A stretch of DNA of 14,486 bases from Butyricicoccus sp. (lineage in GTDB: Bacteria; Bacillota; Clostridia; Oscillospirales; Butyricicoccaceae), in assembly GCA_031293105.1 (NCBI GenBank), contig JAUMSA010000382.1, forward strand, positions 1 through 14,486, written 5' to 3'. The notes below the pieces were generated by a model. It saw only the letters and a program-made list of their open reading frames with translations. It searched no databases and was not told the origin of the DNA. Below are positions 1-6,864 of this stretch, piece after piece; within the stretch, counting starts at the first letter, position 1; the number at the start of each line of letters is the position of its first letter. A program made the position numbers and the translations under genes.

Positions 1-6
1 CGCCAT

Positions 7-13
7 AAGGAGG
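7..13 (+). promoter_or_regulatory. Ribosome binding site of nifS
   Basis: AAGGAGG lies 11 bases before the ATG at 25 and fixes that start. No promoter is visible in the 24 bases present, so nifS is probably transcribed from upstream of the window, where clostridial operons of this type often carry iscR. That last point is inference. Confidence 0.75.
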
Positions 14-24
14 CGACCATTTCC

Positions 25-1239
25 ATGAGTAAATTTGTTTACGCGGACAATGCGGCAACCACGCCCCTGTCCGAATCCGCATATAACGCTATGAAGCCGT
101 GGCTGACCGAGTTCTACGGCAATCCGTCCTCGCTCTACCGCATCGGCGCCGAAGCCCGACACGCCATGAACCAGGCGCGCCGCCAGGTGGCTACGGCCCT
201 GAACGCAGCCGACCCGTCCGAAATCGTCTTTACCGGCGGCGGCTCGCAGGCGGACAACCTGGCCATCACCGGCTTTGTCAAAGGCCCGTCGGCCAAGGGC
301 CGCCGGCACATCATCACCTCCAAGATCGAGCACCACGCGGTTCTTTACACCTGCGAAGCACTCGAAAAAGAGGGCTTCCCGGTGACCTACCTGAACGTGG
401 ACAAGGAAGGCCACGTCGATCTGGAGCAGCTGAAAAGCGCCATCACCGATGACACCGCGCTGGTGACCATCATGTCGGCCAACAACGAGATCGGCACCAT
501 CCAGGATCTCAAGGCCATTTCCGAGATCGCTCACGCGCATGGTGCGGTGTTCCACACCGACGCCGTACAGGCCATCGGCCACATGCACATCGACGTGCAG
601 GCCATGGGCATCGATATGCTCAGCCTGTCGGCGCACAAGTTCCGCGGCCCCAAGGGCATCGGCGCGCTGTATGTCAAGAAGGGCATTGCGCTCAAGCCGC
701 TGGTCTACGGCGGCGGCCAGGAACGCGGCTTGTGCTCGGGCACCGAGAACGTGGCCGGTATGGTCGGTCTGGGCCAGGCCATCGAGGACGCCTGCGGCGA
801 CAACTTGGACAAGAAGATGGGCTATGTCCGCGGCCTGACCGAGCGTCTGGTCAAGGGCATTTTGGATAAGGTTCCCTACACCCACTACACGGGCGACCCG
901 GTCAACCGTCTGCCGGGCACGGCGTCGTTTGTCTTTGAAGCCATCGAGGGCGAAGGCCTCATCCTGCGGCTGGACTTTGCCGGTATCTGCGGCTCGACTG
1001 GTTCGGCCTGCTCGACCGGCTCGCTCGACCCTAGCCATGTACTCATGGCCATCGGCCTGCCGCACGAAATCGCGCACGGTTCGCTGCGTCTGACGCTGGG
1101 CGAACAGAACACCGAAGAGGATGTCGATTATTTGATCGACACCGTGGCCGACGTGGTCGCCGGTCTGCGCGAAATGAGCCCGGTTTGGGAAAACGGCAAG
1201 CCCAACCTGACCGCGGCCAGCGAACTGCATGCACACTGA
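25..1239 (+). CDS. nifS: Cysteine desulfurase, NifS/IscS type
   Basis: This PLP-dependent cytosolic enzyme takes sulfur from L-cysteine, giving alanine and an enzyme-bound persulfide that is passed to the Fe-S scaffold encoded next door. The 404-residue length is normal. Visible class V aminotransferase landmarks are HH at 103-104 that stacks on PLP, ANNEIGT at 152-158, HTDAVQ at 177-182 with the PLP-contacting Asp179, and SAHK with the Schiff-base Lys205. The mobile loop GSACSTGS carries the catalytic Cys329; a further Cys322 precedes it. The start is the ATG 11 bases after AAGGAGG. The stop lies 34 bases before nifU, so the two are an operon. NifS rather than SufS is supported by sequence style and by the adjacent NifU-type scaffold; nitrogen fixation is not implied. 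Confidence 0.95.
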   Translation: MSKFVYADNAATTPLSESAYNAMKPWLTEFYGNPSSLYRIGAEARHAMNQARRQVATALNAADPSEIVFTGGGSQADNLAITGFVKGPSAKGRRHIITSKIEHHAVLYTCEALEKEGFPVTYLNVDKEGHVDLEQLKSAITDDTALVTIMSANNEIGTIQDLKAISEIAHAHGAVFHTDAVQAIGHMHIDVQAMGIDMLSLSAHKFRGPKGIGALYVKKGIALKPLVYGGGQERGLCSGTENVAGMVGLGQAIEDACGDNLDKKMGYVRGLTERLVKGILDKVPYTHYTGDPVNRLPGTASFVFEAIEGEGLILRLDFAGICGSTGSACSTGSLDPSHVLMAIGLPHEIAHGSLRLTLGEQNTEEDVDYLIDTVADVVAGLREMSPVWENGKPNLTAASELHAH

Positions 1240-1273
1240 GTTTACGAGATTTCAATAAAGGAGCAAAACGATT

Positions 1274-1717
1274 ATGGCAATGGAATATAGCGAAAAGGTC
1301 TATGACCATTTCACCCATCCGCGCAATGTCGGTGAGATTGAGGACGCCAACGGCGTCGGCGAAGTCGGCAACGCCAAGTGCGGCGATATCATGAAGATTT
1401 ACCTCAAGGTGTCCGACGACGGCATCATTGAGGACGTGAAGTTCAAGACCTTCGGCTGCGGCGCCGCGATTGCAACCAGCTCCATGGCCACCGAAATGGT
1501 CAAGGGCAAGTCGATTGAAGAAGCGCTCAAGCTGACTAACAAGGCGGTTGCCGAAGCGCTGGACGGTCTGCCGCCGGTCAAGATGCACTGCTCGGTGCTG
1601 GCCGAAGAAGCGCTGCGTTCGGCCATTGCCGACTACTACAAGCGCATGGGCAAGGACCCGGAGCCCATCCTGGGCTGCAACATGGACTGTGCACACTGCC
1701 ACGGCGGTGAGCATTGA
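1274..1717 (+). CDS. nifU: Fe-S cluster assembly scaffold, clostridial NifU/IscU type
   Basis: A 147-residue IscU-fold scaffold on which [2Fe-2S] or [4Fe-4S] clusters are built with sulfur from NifS. The three cluster-ligand cysteines are in their expected settings: NAKCGD (Cys36), FGCGAA (Cys62) and MHCSVLA (Cys106), with Asp38 as the usual neighbouring acidic residue. AAAGGAG at 1257-1263 is placed for the ATG at 1274; a second ATG two codons later is possible. Beyond the IscU core is a short tail with Cys135, Cys139 and Cys142 near the C-terminus, absent from Escherichia coli IscU and resembling the tail I know from the clostridial NifU subfamily. The gene is cotranscribed with nifS and ends just before a terminator. 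Confidence 0.93.
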   Translation: MAMEYSEKVYDHFTHPRNVGEIEDANGVGEVGNAKCGDIMKIYLKVSDDGIIEDVKFKTFGCGAAIATSSMATEMVKGKSIEEALKLTNKAVAEALDGLPPVKMHCSVLAEEALRSAIADYYKRMGKDPEPILGCNMDCAHCHGGEH

Positions 1718-1740
1718 TTCACTCCAACACGCATAAAATA

Positions 1741-1766
1741 GGGCAGATTGAAAAATCTGCCCTTTT
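1741..1766 (+). terminator. Intrinsic terminator of the nifS-nifU operon
   Basis: A perfect 9-bp stem, GGGCAGATT at 1741-1749 with AATCTGCCC at 1754-1762, closes a GAAA tetraloop and is followed by TTTT. It sits 23 bases after the nifU stop. Confidence 0.88.
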
Positions 1767-1793
1767 GGCATTTGTGAAAAATCTGGTGATGAA

Positions 1794-4700
1794 ATGAACG
1801 AAATCACGCGCAGTATCTGCAATACAACCGAATACGAACAGCTTCTCACCGGCCTGCGGGACGGCAAGACCCCGGCCATGGCCGTTGGCCTGCCGCCGGT
1901 GGGCAAGGCGCTGCTGGCGGCCGCTTTGCATCTGGACACCAGCCGTCCGGTGCTGCTGCTGACCGATGACGAAGCGGCGGCCCGCCGTTTGGCAGACGAC
2001 CTTTCCGCCCTGGCCGAAAAAAACGTGCTCCGCATCCCGGAGCGCGATTTTGTCATGCTCGGCGTGGAGTCGTCCTCCCGGCAGTATGAACAGGCCCGCA
2101 TCGCCGCCCTGTGGCAGCTGACCCAGGGCGCGCCCCTCATGGCCGCTTCGGTCGCCGCCCTCACCCAGGCCAGCATCCCGCCGGATGCCCTCACCCAGGC
2201 GGCCTTCACCCTGTCCGAAGGCGAAACCCGCCCGCTTAATGACATTACCGCCGCGCTGACCGCGGCCGGGTATCAGCGCAGCACCCAAGTCGAAGGCCCG
2301 GGACAATTTTCGGTGCGCGGCGGTATCCTCGACCTGTTCCCGCCCCAGCAAGCCGCACCGGTGCGCGTCGAGTTCTGGGGCGATGATATTGACTCCATGG
2401 CGTACTTTGACGTCGGTTCCCAGCGGCGCGGCGCGCGGGTGGAAACGCTCACCTGCCTGCCGTGCATGGAAGCCCTGCCCGGCCTGTGCGAAGGCGGGGT
2501 GGAAGGCCTGTGCCGCAAGCTGGAAGCTGCCCTCAAGACCCGCCGCAAAAAGCATCCCGACCTGGAGCAGAACCTGCGGCGGGACATCGAGCGCCTGCGC
2601 GAGACCGGTTCGCTGCCGGCGGCCGACAAGTACCTGCCCCTGCTCTATCCCGACGGCGCGACCGCGCTCGACTATCTGCCCGAAAACACGATCGTCCTCA
2701 TCGACGACACCCCCCGCCTGCGCGAAGCAAGCAAGGGCTTTATTCAGCGGCTGACGGGCGACATCGAAGCGTTGACCGAGCGCGGCGAGCTGCCGCCCTC
2801 GACCGGGTATGCGCTGAACTTTGCTGAACTGGCCGAGCGGCTGTGCGCCCTCACCACCGTGCGGGCGGATACCTTCTTAAATTCGGTGCCCGAACTGGCG
2901 CCCCAAACGCTGGTCAGCTTTACCCTGACCCAGATGAACGCGTACGGCGGCAGCCTGGACATGGCGGCGGCCGACATTGCCGCATATGCGGCTTCCGGCC
3001 GGGCGGTCGCGGTGCTGTGCGGCTCGGAAATGCGCTGCCAGAGCATGTTTGAAGCTCTGGACGCGCACGACGTCCCAGCGCGGCTAAGCCGCAAGATGCC
3101 GGCAAACGGCCATGTGCACATCATGGAAGGCGCGCTGAGCGCGGGCTTTGAATTCCCCGCGCCGGGGCCGATCGTCCTGACCGAAGGGCAGATTTTGGGC
3201 CGCCGGGCGCGCAAGAGCGCGGTGAAAAAGTCCAACCGCGACCGGGTCAAGAGTTACACCGACCTCACACCCGGCGACCTGGTCGTCCACGAGCATCACG
3301 GCATCGGCCGCTTTGTCGGCATGGAGCGCATGACCGTGGACGGCGCTGACCGCGATTTTGTCAAGATCGCCTTTGCCGGAACCGACTTTCTCTATGTCCC
3401 GGCGACCAATCTGGACCTGATTTCCAAATACATCGGCGGCGGGTCAGACCCGGAAAAGACCAAGCTCAACAAGCTGGGCGGCGCCGACTGGTCCAAGGCG
3501 CGTGCCCGCGCCAAGGCGGCCGCCAAGGAACTGGCCGAAGGGCTGGTCAAGCTGTATGCCGAACGCGCCAAGCTCAAGGGTTATGCCTTCCCGGCGGACG
3601 ACGTCTGGCAGCAGGAATTTGAGGAATCCTTCCCCTATGAGGAAACCGACGACCAACTGCGCTGCGTGCAGGAGATCAAGGCCGACATGGAATCCGACCG
3701 GCCGATGGATCGTCTGCTCTGCGGCGACGTAGGCTTTGGCAAGACCGAAGTGGCCCTGCGCGCGGTGATGAAGTGCGTCCTAGCCGGTAAGCAGGCGGCC
3801 ATTCTGGTGCCGACCACCGTACTGGCTCGCCAGCATTACCTGACCGCCAAAAGCCGCTTTGCCGGGTATCCCATCAAAATCGAGCTTTTAAGCCGCTATA
3901 AAACCGGCTCGGAGCAGAAAAAAATCCTCGAACAGCTCAAAACCGGTATGATCGACCTGATTATCGGCACGCACAAGCTGTTTAACAAAAAGATCGCTTT
4001 CCACGACCTCGGCCTGCTGGTCATCGATGAGGAGCAGCGCTTCGGCGTCTCCCACAAGGAAACGCTCAAGGAAATGAGCCGTCAGGTGGATGTGCTCACC
4101 CTGTCCGCAACCCCTATCCCGCGCACGCTCAACATGGCGCTGTCCGGCATCCGCGACATGTCAGCCATCGAGGAGCCGCCGCACGACCGCCATCCGGTGC
4201 AGACCTATGTGCTCGAATACAACGAAGCGCTCATCTTGGACGCCATCCGGCGCGAACTGGCGCGCGGTGGACAGGTCTATTACCTGCACAACATCGTCGA
4301 ATCGATTGACCGCACGGCGGCCCGTCTGCAAAAGGCGCTGCCCGATGCGCGCATCGGGGTCGCGCACGGCAAGATGACCCAGCGCGAGCTGTCGGCCACC
4401 ATGACCCAGATGGCGGACGGCGAAATCGATATCCTGGTCTGCACGACCATCATCGAGACCGGCATCGACATCCCGAACGCCAACACGCTTATCATCGAAA
4501 ACGCCGACCACATGGGCCTGGCCCAGCTGCACCAGATTCGCGGCCGAGTGGGTCGCTCGTCGCGCCGGGCGTTCGCCTACCTGACCTACCGCCGCGGTAA
4601 GGTGCTGAGCGAGATTTCACAAAAGCGGCTGAGCGCGGTGCGTGAATTTGCCGAGTTTGGCTCGGGCTTTAAGATCGCCATGCGCGATTTGGAAATCCGC

Positions 4701-5267
4701 GGCGCGGGCAATGTGCTTGGCCCCGAGCAGTCAGGCCACATGATGAGTGTGGGTTATGACCTCTACCTCAAGCTGCTCGAAGAAGCAGTCTTGGAAGAAA
4801 AGGGCCAGACCCCGGCGCCCCGGGTGGAATGCGCGGCCGATCTCACCCTGTCGGCCAACCTGCCGGCCGATTATGTGCCCGACCCTGGCCAGCGGGTGGA
4901 CCTGTACCGCCGCATTGCGCTTATCCGCTCGGAGGACGCGCGGAGCGACCTCCTAGACGAACTGATCGACCGCTATGGCGAACCCCCAGCCGAAGCGGTC
5001 GCGCTGCTGGATATCGCGCTGCTGCGCGCCGAAGCGTCCGACGCGGGCGTGACCGAGATCAAGCAGCAGGAAGGCCGCCTGCTGCTCACCTTCCAAAACC
5101 CCGATTTCCAGCGTCTGAGCATACTGTGTGGCGACAAGGATTACAAGGGCCGCCTGCTGCTCAACGCGGGCAGCAAGCCCTATATCTCGCTGCGCATGAA
5201 CAAGGGCGAAACCCCGCTCGGGCTGGCTCGCAGCCTGGTGGAGAAATACGCCGCCACAGCCAAATAA
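1794..5267 (+). CDS. mfd: Transcription-repair coupling factor Mfd
   Basis: A 1157-residue DNA translocase, the usual family length. It removes RNA polymerase stalled at lesions and recruits UvrA for nucleotide excision repair. The N-terminal third is UvrB-like (FSVRGGILDLFPP near 168-180). The RNA-polymerase-interacting, CarD-like domain begins near 490 (LTPGDLVVHEHHGIGRFVG). The SF2 translocase core follows, with Walker A GDVGFGKT at 644-651 (Lys650), DEEQ at 745-748, motif III SATPIPRT, and motif VI QIRGRVGR at 914-921. The TRCF C-terminal domain, which masks UvrA binding, fills the last 200 residues. The start ATG at 1794 has only a weak GGTGAT ribosome site. No good promoter is visible in the 76-base gap after nifU, so readthrough of the terminator or a cryptic promoter is likely. 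Confidence 0.97.
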   Translation: MNEITRSICNTTEYEQLLTGLRDGKTPAMAVGLPPVGKALLAAALHLDTSRPVLLLTDDEAAARRLADDLSALAEKNVLRIPERDFVMLGVESSSRQYEQARIAALWQLTQGAPLMAASVAALTQASIPPDALTQAAFTLSEGETRPLNDITAALTAAGYQRSTQVEGPGQFSVRGGILDLFPPQQAAPVRVEFWGDDIDSMAYFDVGSQRRGARVETLTCLPCMEALPGLCEGGVEGLCRKLEAALKTRRKKHPDLEQNLRRDIERLRETGSLPAADKYLPLLYPDGATALDYLPENTIVLIDDTPRLREASKGFIQRLTGDIEALTERGELPPSTGYALNFAELAERLCALTTVRADTFLNSVPELAPQTLVSFTLTQMNAYGGSLDMAAADIAAYAASGRAVAVLCGSEMRCQSMFEALDAHDVPARLSRKMPANGHVHIMEGALSAGFEFPAPGPIVLTEGQILGRRARKSAVKKSNRDRVKSYTDLTPGDLVVHEHHGIGRFVGMERMTVDGADRDFVKIAFAGTDFLYVPATNLDLISKYIGGGSDPEKTKLNKLGGADWSKARARAKAAAKELAEGLVKLYAERAKLKGYAFPADDVWQQEFEESFPYEETDDQLRCVQEIKADMESDRPMDRLLCGDVGFGKTEVALRAVMKCVLAGKQAAILVPTTVLARQHYLTAKSRFAGYPIKIELLSRYKTGSEQKKILEQLKTGMIDLIIGTHKLFNKKIAFHDLGLLVIDEEQRFGVSHKETLKEMSRQVDVLTLSATPIPRTLNMALSGIRDMSAIEEPPHDRHPVQTYVLEYNEALILDAIRRELARGGQVYYLHNIVESIDRTAARLQKALPDARIGVAHGKMTQRELSATMTQMADGEIDILVCTTIIETGIDIPNANTLIIENADHMGLAQLHQIRGRVGRSSRRAFAYLTYRRGKVLSEISQKRLSAVREFAEFGSGFKIAMRDLEIRGAGNVLGPEQSGHMMSVGYDLYLKLLEEAVLEEKGQTPAPRVECAADLTLSANLPADYVPDPGQRVDLYRRIALIRSEDARSDLLDELIDRYGEPPAEAVALLDIALLRAEASDAGVTEIKQQEGRLLLTFQNPDFQRLSILCGDKDYKGRLLLNAGSKPYISLRMNKGETPLGLARSLVEKYAATAK

Positions 5268-5292
5268 AAATTTCAAACGTACACTTTTTGGG

Positions 5293-5321
5293 TTGACAAA
5301 GAAGTTAGTCTATGCTAACAT
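5293..5321 (+). promoter_or_regulatory. Strong SigA-type promoter downstream of mfd
   Basis: Consensus -35 TTGACA at 5293-5298, a 17-base spacer, and -10 TAACAT at 5316-5321 preceded by the extended -10 dinucleotide TG at 5313-5314. Predicted transcription start is about 5328. It starts 26 bases after mfd and drives no recognisable protein gene. Confidence 0.82.
5304..5319 (+). promoter_or_regulatory. Inverted repeat in the promoter, DtxR-like operator candidate
   Basis: GTTAGTCTATGCTAAC is a perfect 5-bp inverted repeat around 6 bases. It lies in the spacer and overlaps the first four bases of the -10, a position suited to repression. Half-sites of the TTAG/CTAA kind are typical of DtxR/IdeR-family iron or manganese repressors; the regulator is inferred from motif resemblance only. 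Confidence 0.5.
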
Positions 5322-5327
5322 ATAGGC

Positions 5328-5476
5328 AGTCAAGGAAAGCTCTGTGCGGGAGGCGGCCCACTGGCCCCTTGGAGCGCTTTGGCGACCAACTTTTTTGTTC
5401 TGTTTCACCCTCTTCAAACAAAGAACGCCTTTCGGTCCCCCTGTCCTTATCCCAGGGAGCCGAAAGGCGTTTTTTG
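5328..5476 (+). ncRNA. Candidate small regulatory RNA, about 148 nt
   Basis: A strong promoter with an operator-like repeat leads into about 148 bases that end in a strong intrinsic terminator. The plus-strand frames starting here have no ribosome binding site and run through the terminator into DNA antisense to rsgI, so I treat the product as RNA. Visible structure: a GGCC-CACT-GGCC hairpin at 5356-5367; an interrupted TTGG/CCAA and CGC/GCG stem at 5369-5389 followed by six Ts, which could be an early terminator giving a roughly 68-nt form; a stem at 5397-5426 showing a C/U-rich loop CACCCTCTTC; and the final terminator. The loop would suit base-pairing with Shine-Dalgarno regions, as in iron-sparing RNAs of other bacteria. 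It could instead be a degenerate 5' leader whose gene has been lost. I do not recognise a known RNA family. Confidence 0.55.
5426..5475 (+). terminator. Intrinsic terminator of the candidate sRNA (and of mfd)
   Basis: A perfect 10-bp stem CGCCTTTCGG (5426-5435) with CCGAAAGGCG (5460-5469) carries an inner CCCTG/CAGGG helix and is followed by TTTTTT. No other terminator lies after mfd, so it probably ends both transcripts. On the minus strand the following bases are only moderately T-rich, so it may also end rsgI less efficiently. Confidence 0.88.
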
Positions 5477-5478
5477 TC

Positions 5479-6063
5479 TTATGGAGCATGTCCGCCCCCT
5501 GCGCGCACGATGGTCGGAGGCGGCTTGGGCTTGCCGTCCGGCCGCTCAGAGCCGAAGGTCTTGCCCAGATGTTCCTTGAGCGCATGGGTCTTGCCCTCCT
5601 CTTTGGAAGAAACCGTGACCACCATTTGATCGCCCTGCGCACCGGTCAGCGAACCGTCGCGGTACATCGCCTGTACCGTGTCCGCCACCGCCCGGTCGAT
5701 GTGGGTGAACTTGGGGACATTCTTGCGCAGCGCTTGCGCCAAATCGGCCGAGCCCTTCTCCAGCGGCCGCACATCCAGCACTTGGTCGAAGCGGTTGAGG
5801 GTATATTCCACCGAGCTGTTGGTGTCCACGCTGACATAGGTATAGGGCTCATAAGCCGCGTATACTCCGGTGGTCGCCATGGCGCACAGTACGGCCACGC
5901 AGGCCGCCCAGGTCAGCGGCTTTTTCCACCGGCGACGGGACCGAGTTTCCAGCACAATCTGTTCGCCCACGGCGCGGCCTTTGGCCGGGACCAGGTGCAC
6001 CACCCCATCCTCGCCCAGGGCAGCCGCACGGCGGCCCCGCGTTTCCACGATCACAGCCCGCAT
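5479..6063 (-). CDS. rsgI: RsgI-type anti-sigma-I factor, short form
   Basis: A 194-residue single-pass membrane protein. Residues 1 to about 45 resemble the RsgI N-terminal domain that holds sigma-I. A basic stretch (RSRRRWKK, 41-48) precedes one membrane helix at about 49-70. The external part begins YVSVDTNSSVEYTLNRF, matching the conserved juxtamembrane domain of RsgI, and the protein ends in a Pro/Gly-rich tail near 176-194. Bacillus subtilis RsgI is about twice as long, and clostridial cellulosome RsgIs carry carbohydrate-binding modules; none is visible here. Family members have Asn-Pro at the autoproteolysis site, whereas this one has Asn82-Ser83. The ATG overlaps the end of sigI by 13 bases and has AAGGAGG at 6077-6071, so translation is coupled. 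Confidence 0.82.
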   Translation of the reverse strand: MRAVIVETRGRRAAALGEDGVVHLVPAKGRAVGEQIVLETRSRRRWKKPLTWAACVAVLCAMATTGVYAAYEPYTYVSVDTNSSVEYTLNRFDQVLDVRPLEKGSADLAQALRKNVPKFTHIDRAVADTVQAMYRDGSLTGAQGDQMVVTVSSKEEGKTHALKEHLGKTFGSERPDGKPKPPPTIVRAGGGHAP

Positions 6064-6776
6064 GAAGCGACCTCCTTCCGTATGGTCTGCAAATATTCGG
6101 CCAGGGTCGGAAATTCGCCGCGCAACAGCAGCGCGGCTGCAATGATATATTCCCGATGCCGTTCGATGAGTTTCTTTTTGACACCACTATGCTGCGCCAG
6201 CGCCTGCACCGGCAGGGTATGTGTCCGCTCGAGTTGCCGGAACAAATCACTGGCATGCAGCAGCGTGGCGACCACCGCGGCGCACCCTTTGCGGGTCTTT
6301 TCCGCCCGCGGCGAACATTTGCCCAAGTCATAAAAGCAAAAGCCATAGGGTGCAAACAAAGCATTGGCCGCCTCGATCTCCTCGGCGGCCGTTGCTGTCG
6401 CTGGGCTGGCGATTTTTTCTACGACAGCGCGCTGCACTTCGGCATCGGCGTCGTCACTTTCGACCGCCCCGTCAAACACCTGGGGCGCCAGCGGAACTTC
6501 GGATGCAAACCGGCGCGTTGTACGGTAATGATCGGTCAAACGCCGCCCGATGACCAGCCGCGCCCAAGCCGGGAAAGACCCCGCCGCCGCGTCATAGGTG
6601 CGCACGGCCTCGTAAAAGGCAAAGAGCGCAACCGAAAATTCATCATCACTGCGAGTCACCGCAAAACCGGCGCACCGGGAGGCAGCCCGGAGGATAAATG
6701 GTTGGGATTCTTTTAAAAAGTCTTCCAAAAATGCACGGTCCTGCTGGGCACGCACGACCTGCTGCATGGTCTGCAT
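6051..6776 (-). CDS. sigI: RNA polymerase sigma factor SigI
   Basis: A 241-residue alternative sigma factor of the SigI family (Bacillus subtilis SigI is about 250). Region 2 is clear: SDDEFSVALFAFYEAVRTYD at 43-62, then FPAWARLVIGRRLTDHYR at 68-85, the -10 recognition helix region. After an acidic linker (about 95-130) comes the SigI-specific C-terminal domain, with FYDLGKCSPRAEKTRKG and the helix-turn-helix part GVKKKLIERHREYIIAAALLLRGEF. The family responds to heat or, in cellulolytic clostridia, to extracellular polysaccharide through RsgI. AGGAGG at 6790-6785 fixes the ATG at 6776. It overlaps rsgI, the standard sigma/anti-sigma arrangement. Confidence 0.9.
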   Translation of the reverse strand: MQTMQQVVRAQQDRAFLEDFLKESQPFILRAASRCAGFAVTRSDDEFSVALFAFYEAVRTYDAAAGSFPAWARLVIGRRLTDHYRTTRRFASEVPLAPQVFDGAVESDDADAEVQRAVVEKIASPATATAAEEIEAANALFAPYGFCFYDLGKCSPRAEKTRKGCAAVVATLLHASDLFRQLERTHTLPVQALAQHSGVKKKLIERHREYIIAAALLLRGEFPTLAEYLQTIRKEVASCGL

Positions 6777-6808
6777 CCGAACTGCCTCCTTTTCCTTTGA
6801 ATAGCTCC

Positions 6809-6814
6809 ATTATA
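6809..6814 (-). promoter_or_regulatory. Possible -10 element for sigI-rsgI
   Basis: Minus-strand TATAAT lies 32 bases upstream of the sigI ATG. No good -35 is found at 16-18 bases (ACAAAT at 17), so this may be a weak or activator-dependent promoter. No terminator separates sigI from the SLH gene upstream, so readthrough from that operon is also possible. Confidence 0.35.
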
Positions 6815-6864
6815 GAAAAGGAATGTGTTCAATTTGTGTAAAATCGGTTGTGAAACACGTAAAC

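Noticed and set aside
1043..2245. Minus-strand 400-codon frame across nifS, nifU and mfd
   Set aside because: Composition is typical of an antisense shadow in GC-rich DNA, and the sense genes are unmistakable.
5344..6333. Long plus-strand frame of 329 codons starting in the candidate sRNA
   Set aside because: It begins at a GTG without a ribosome site, runs through the strong terminator at 5426-5475, and is antisense to rsgI and sigI, whose products match known families.
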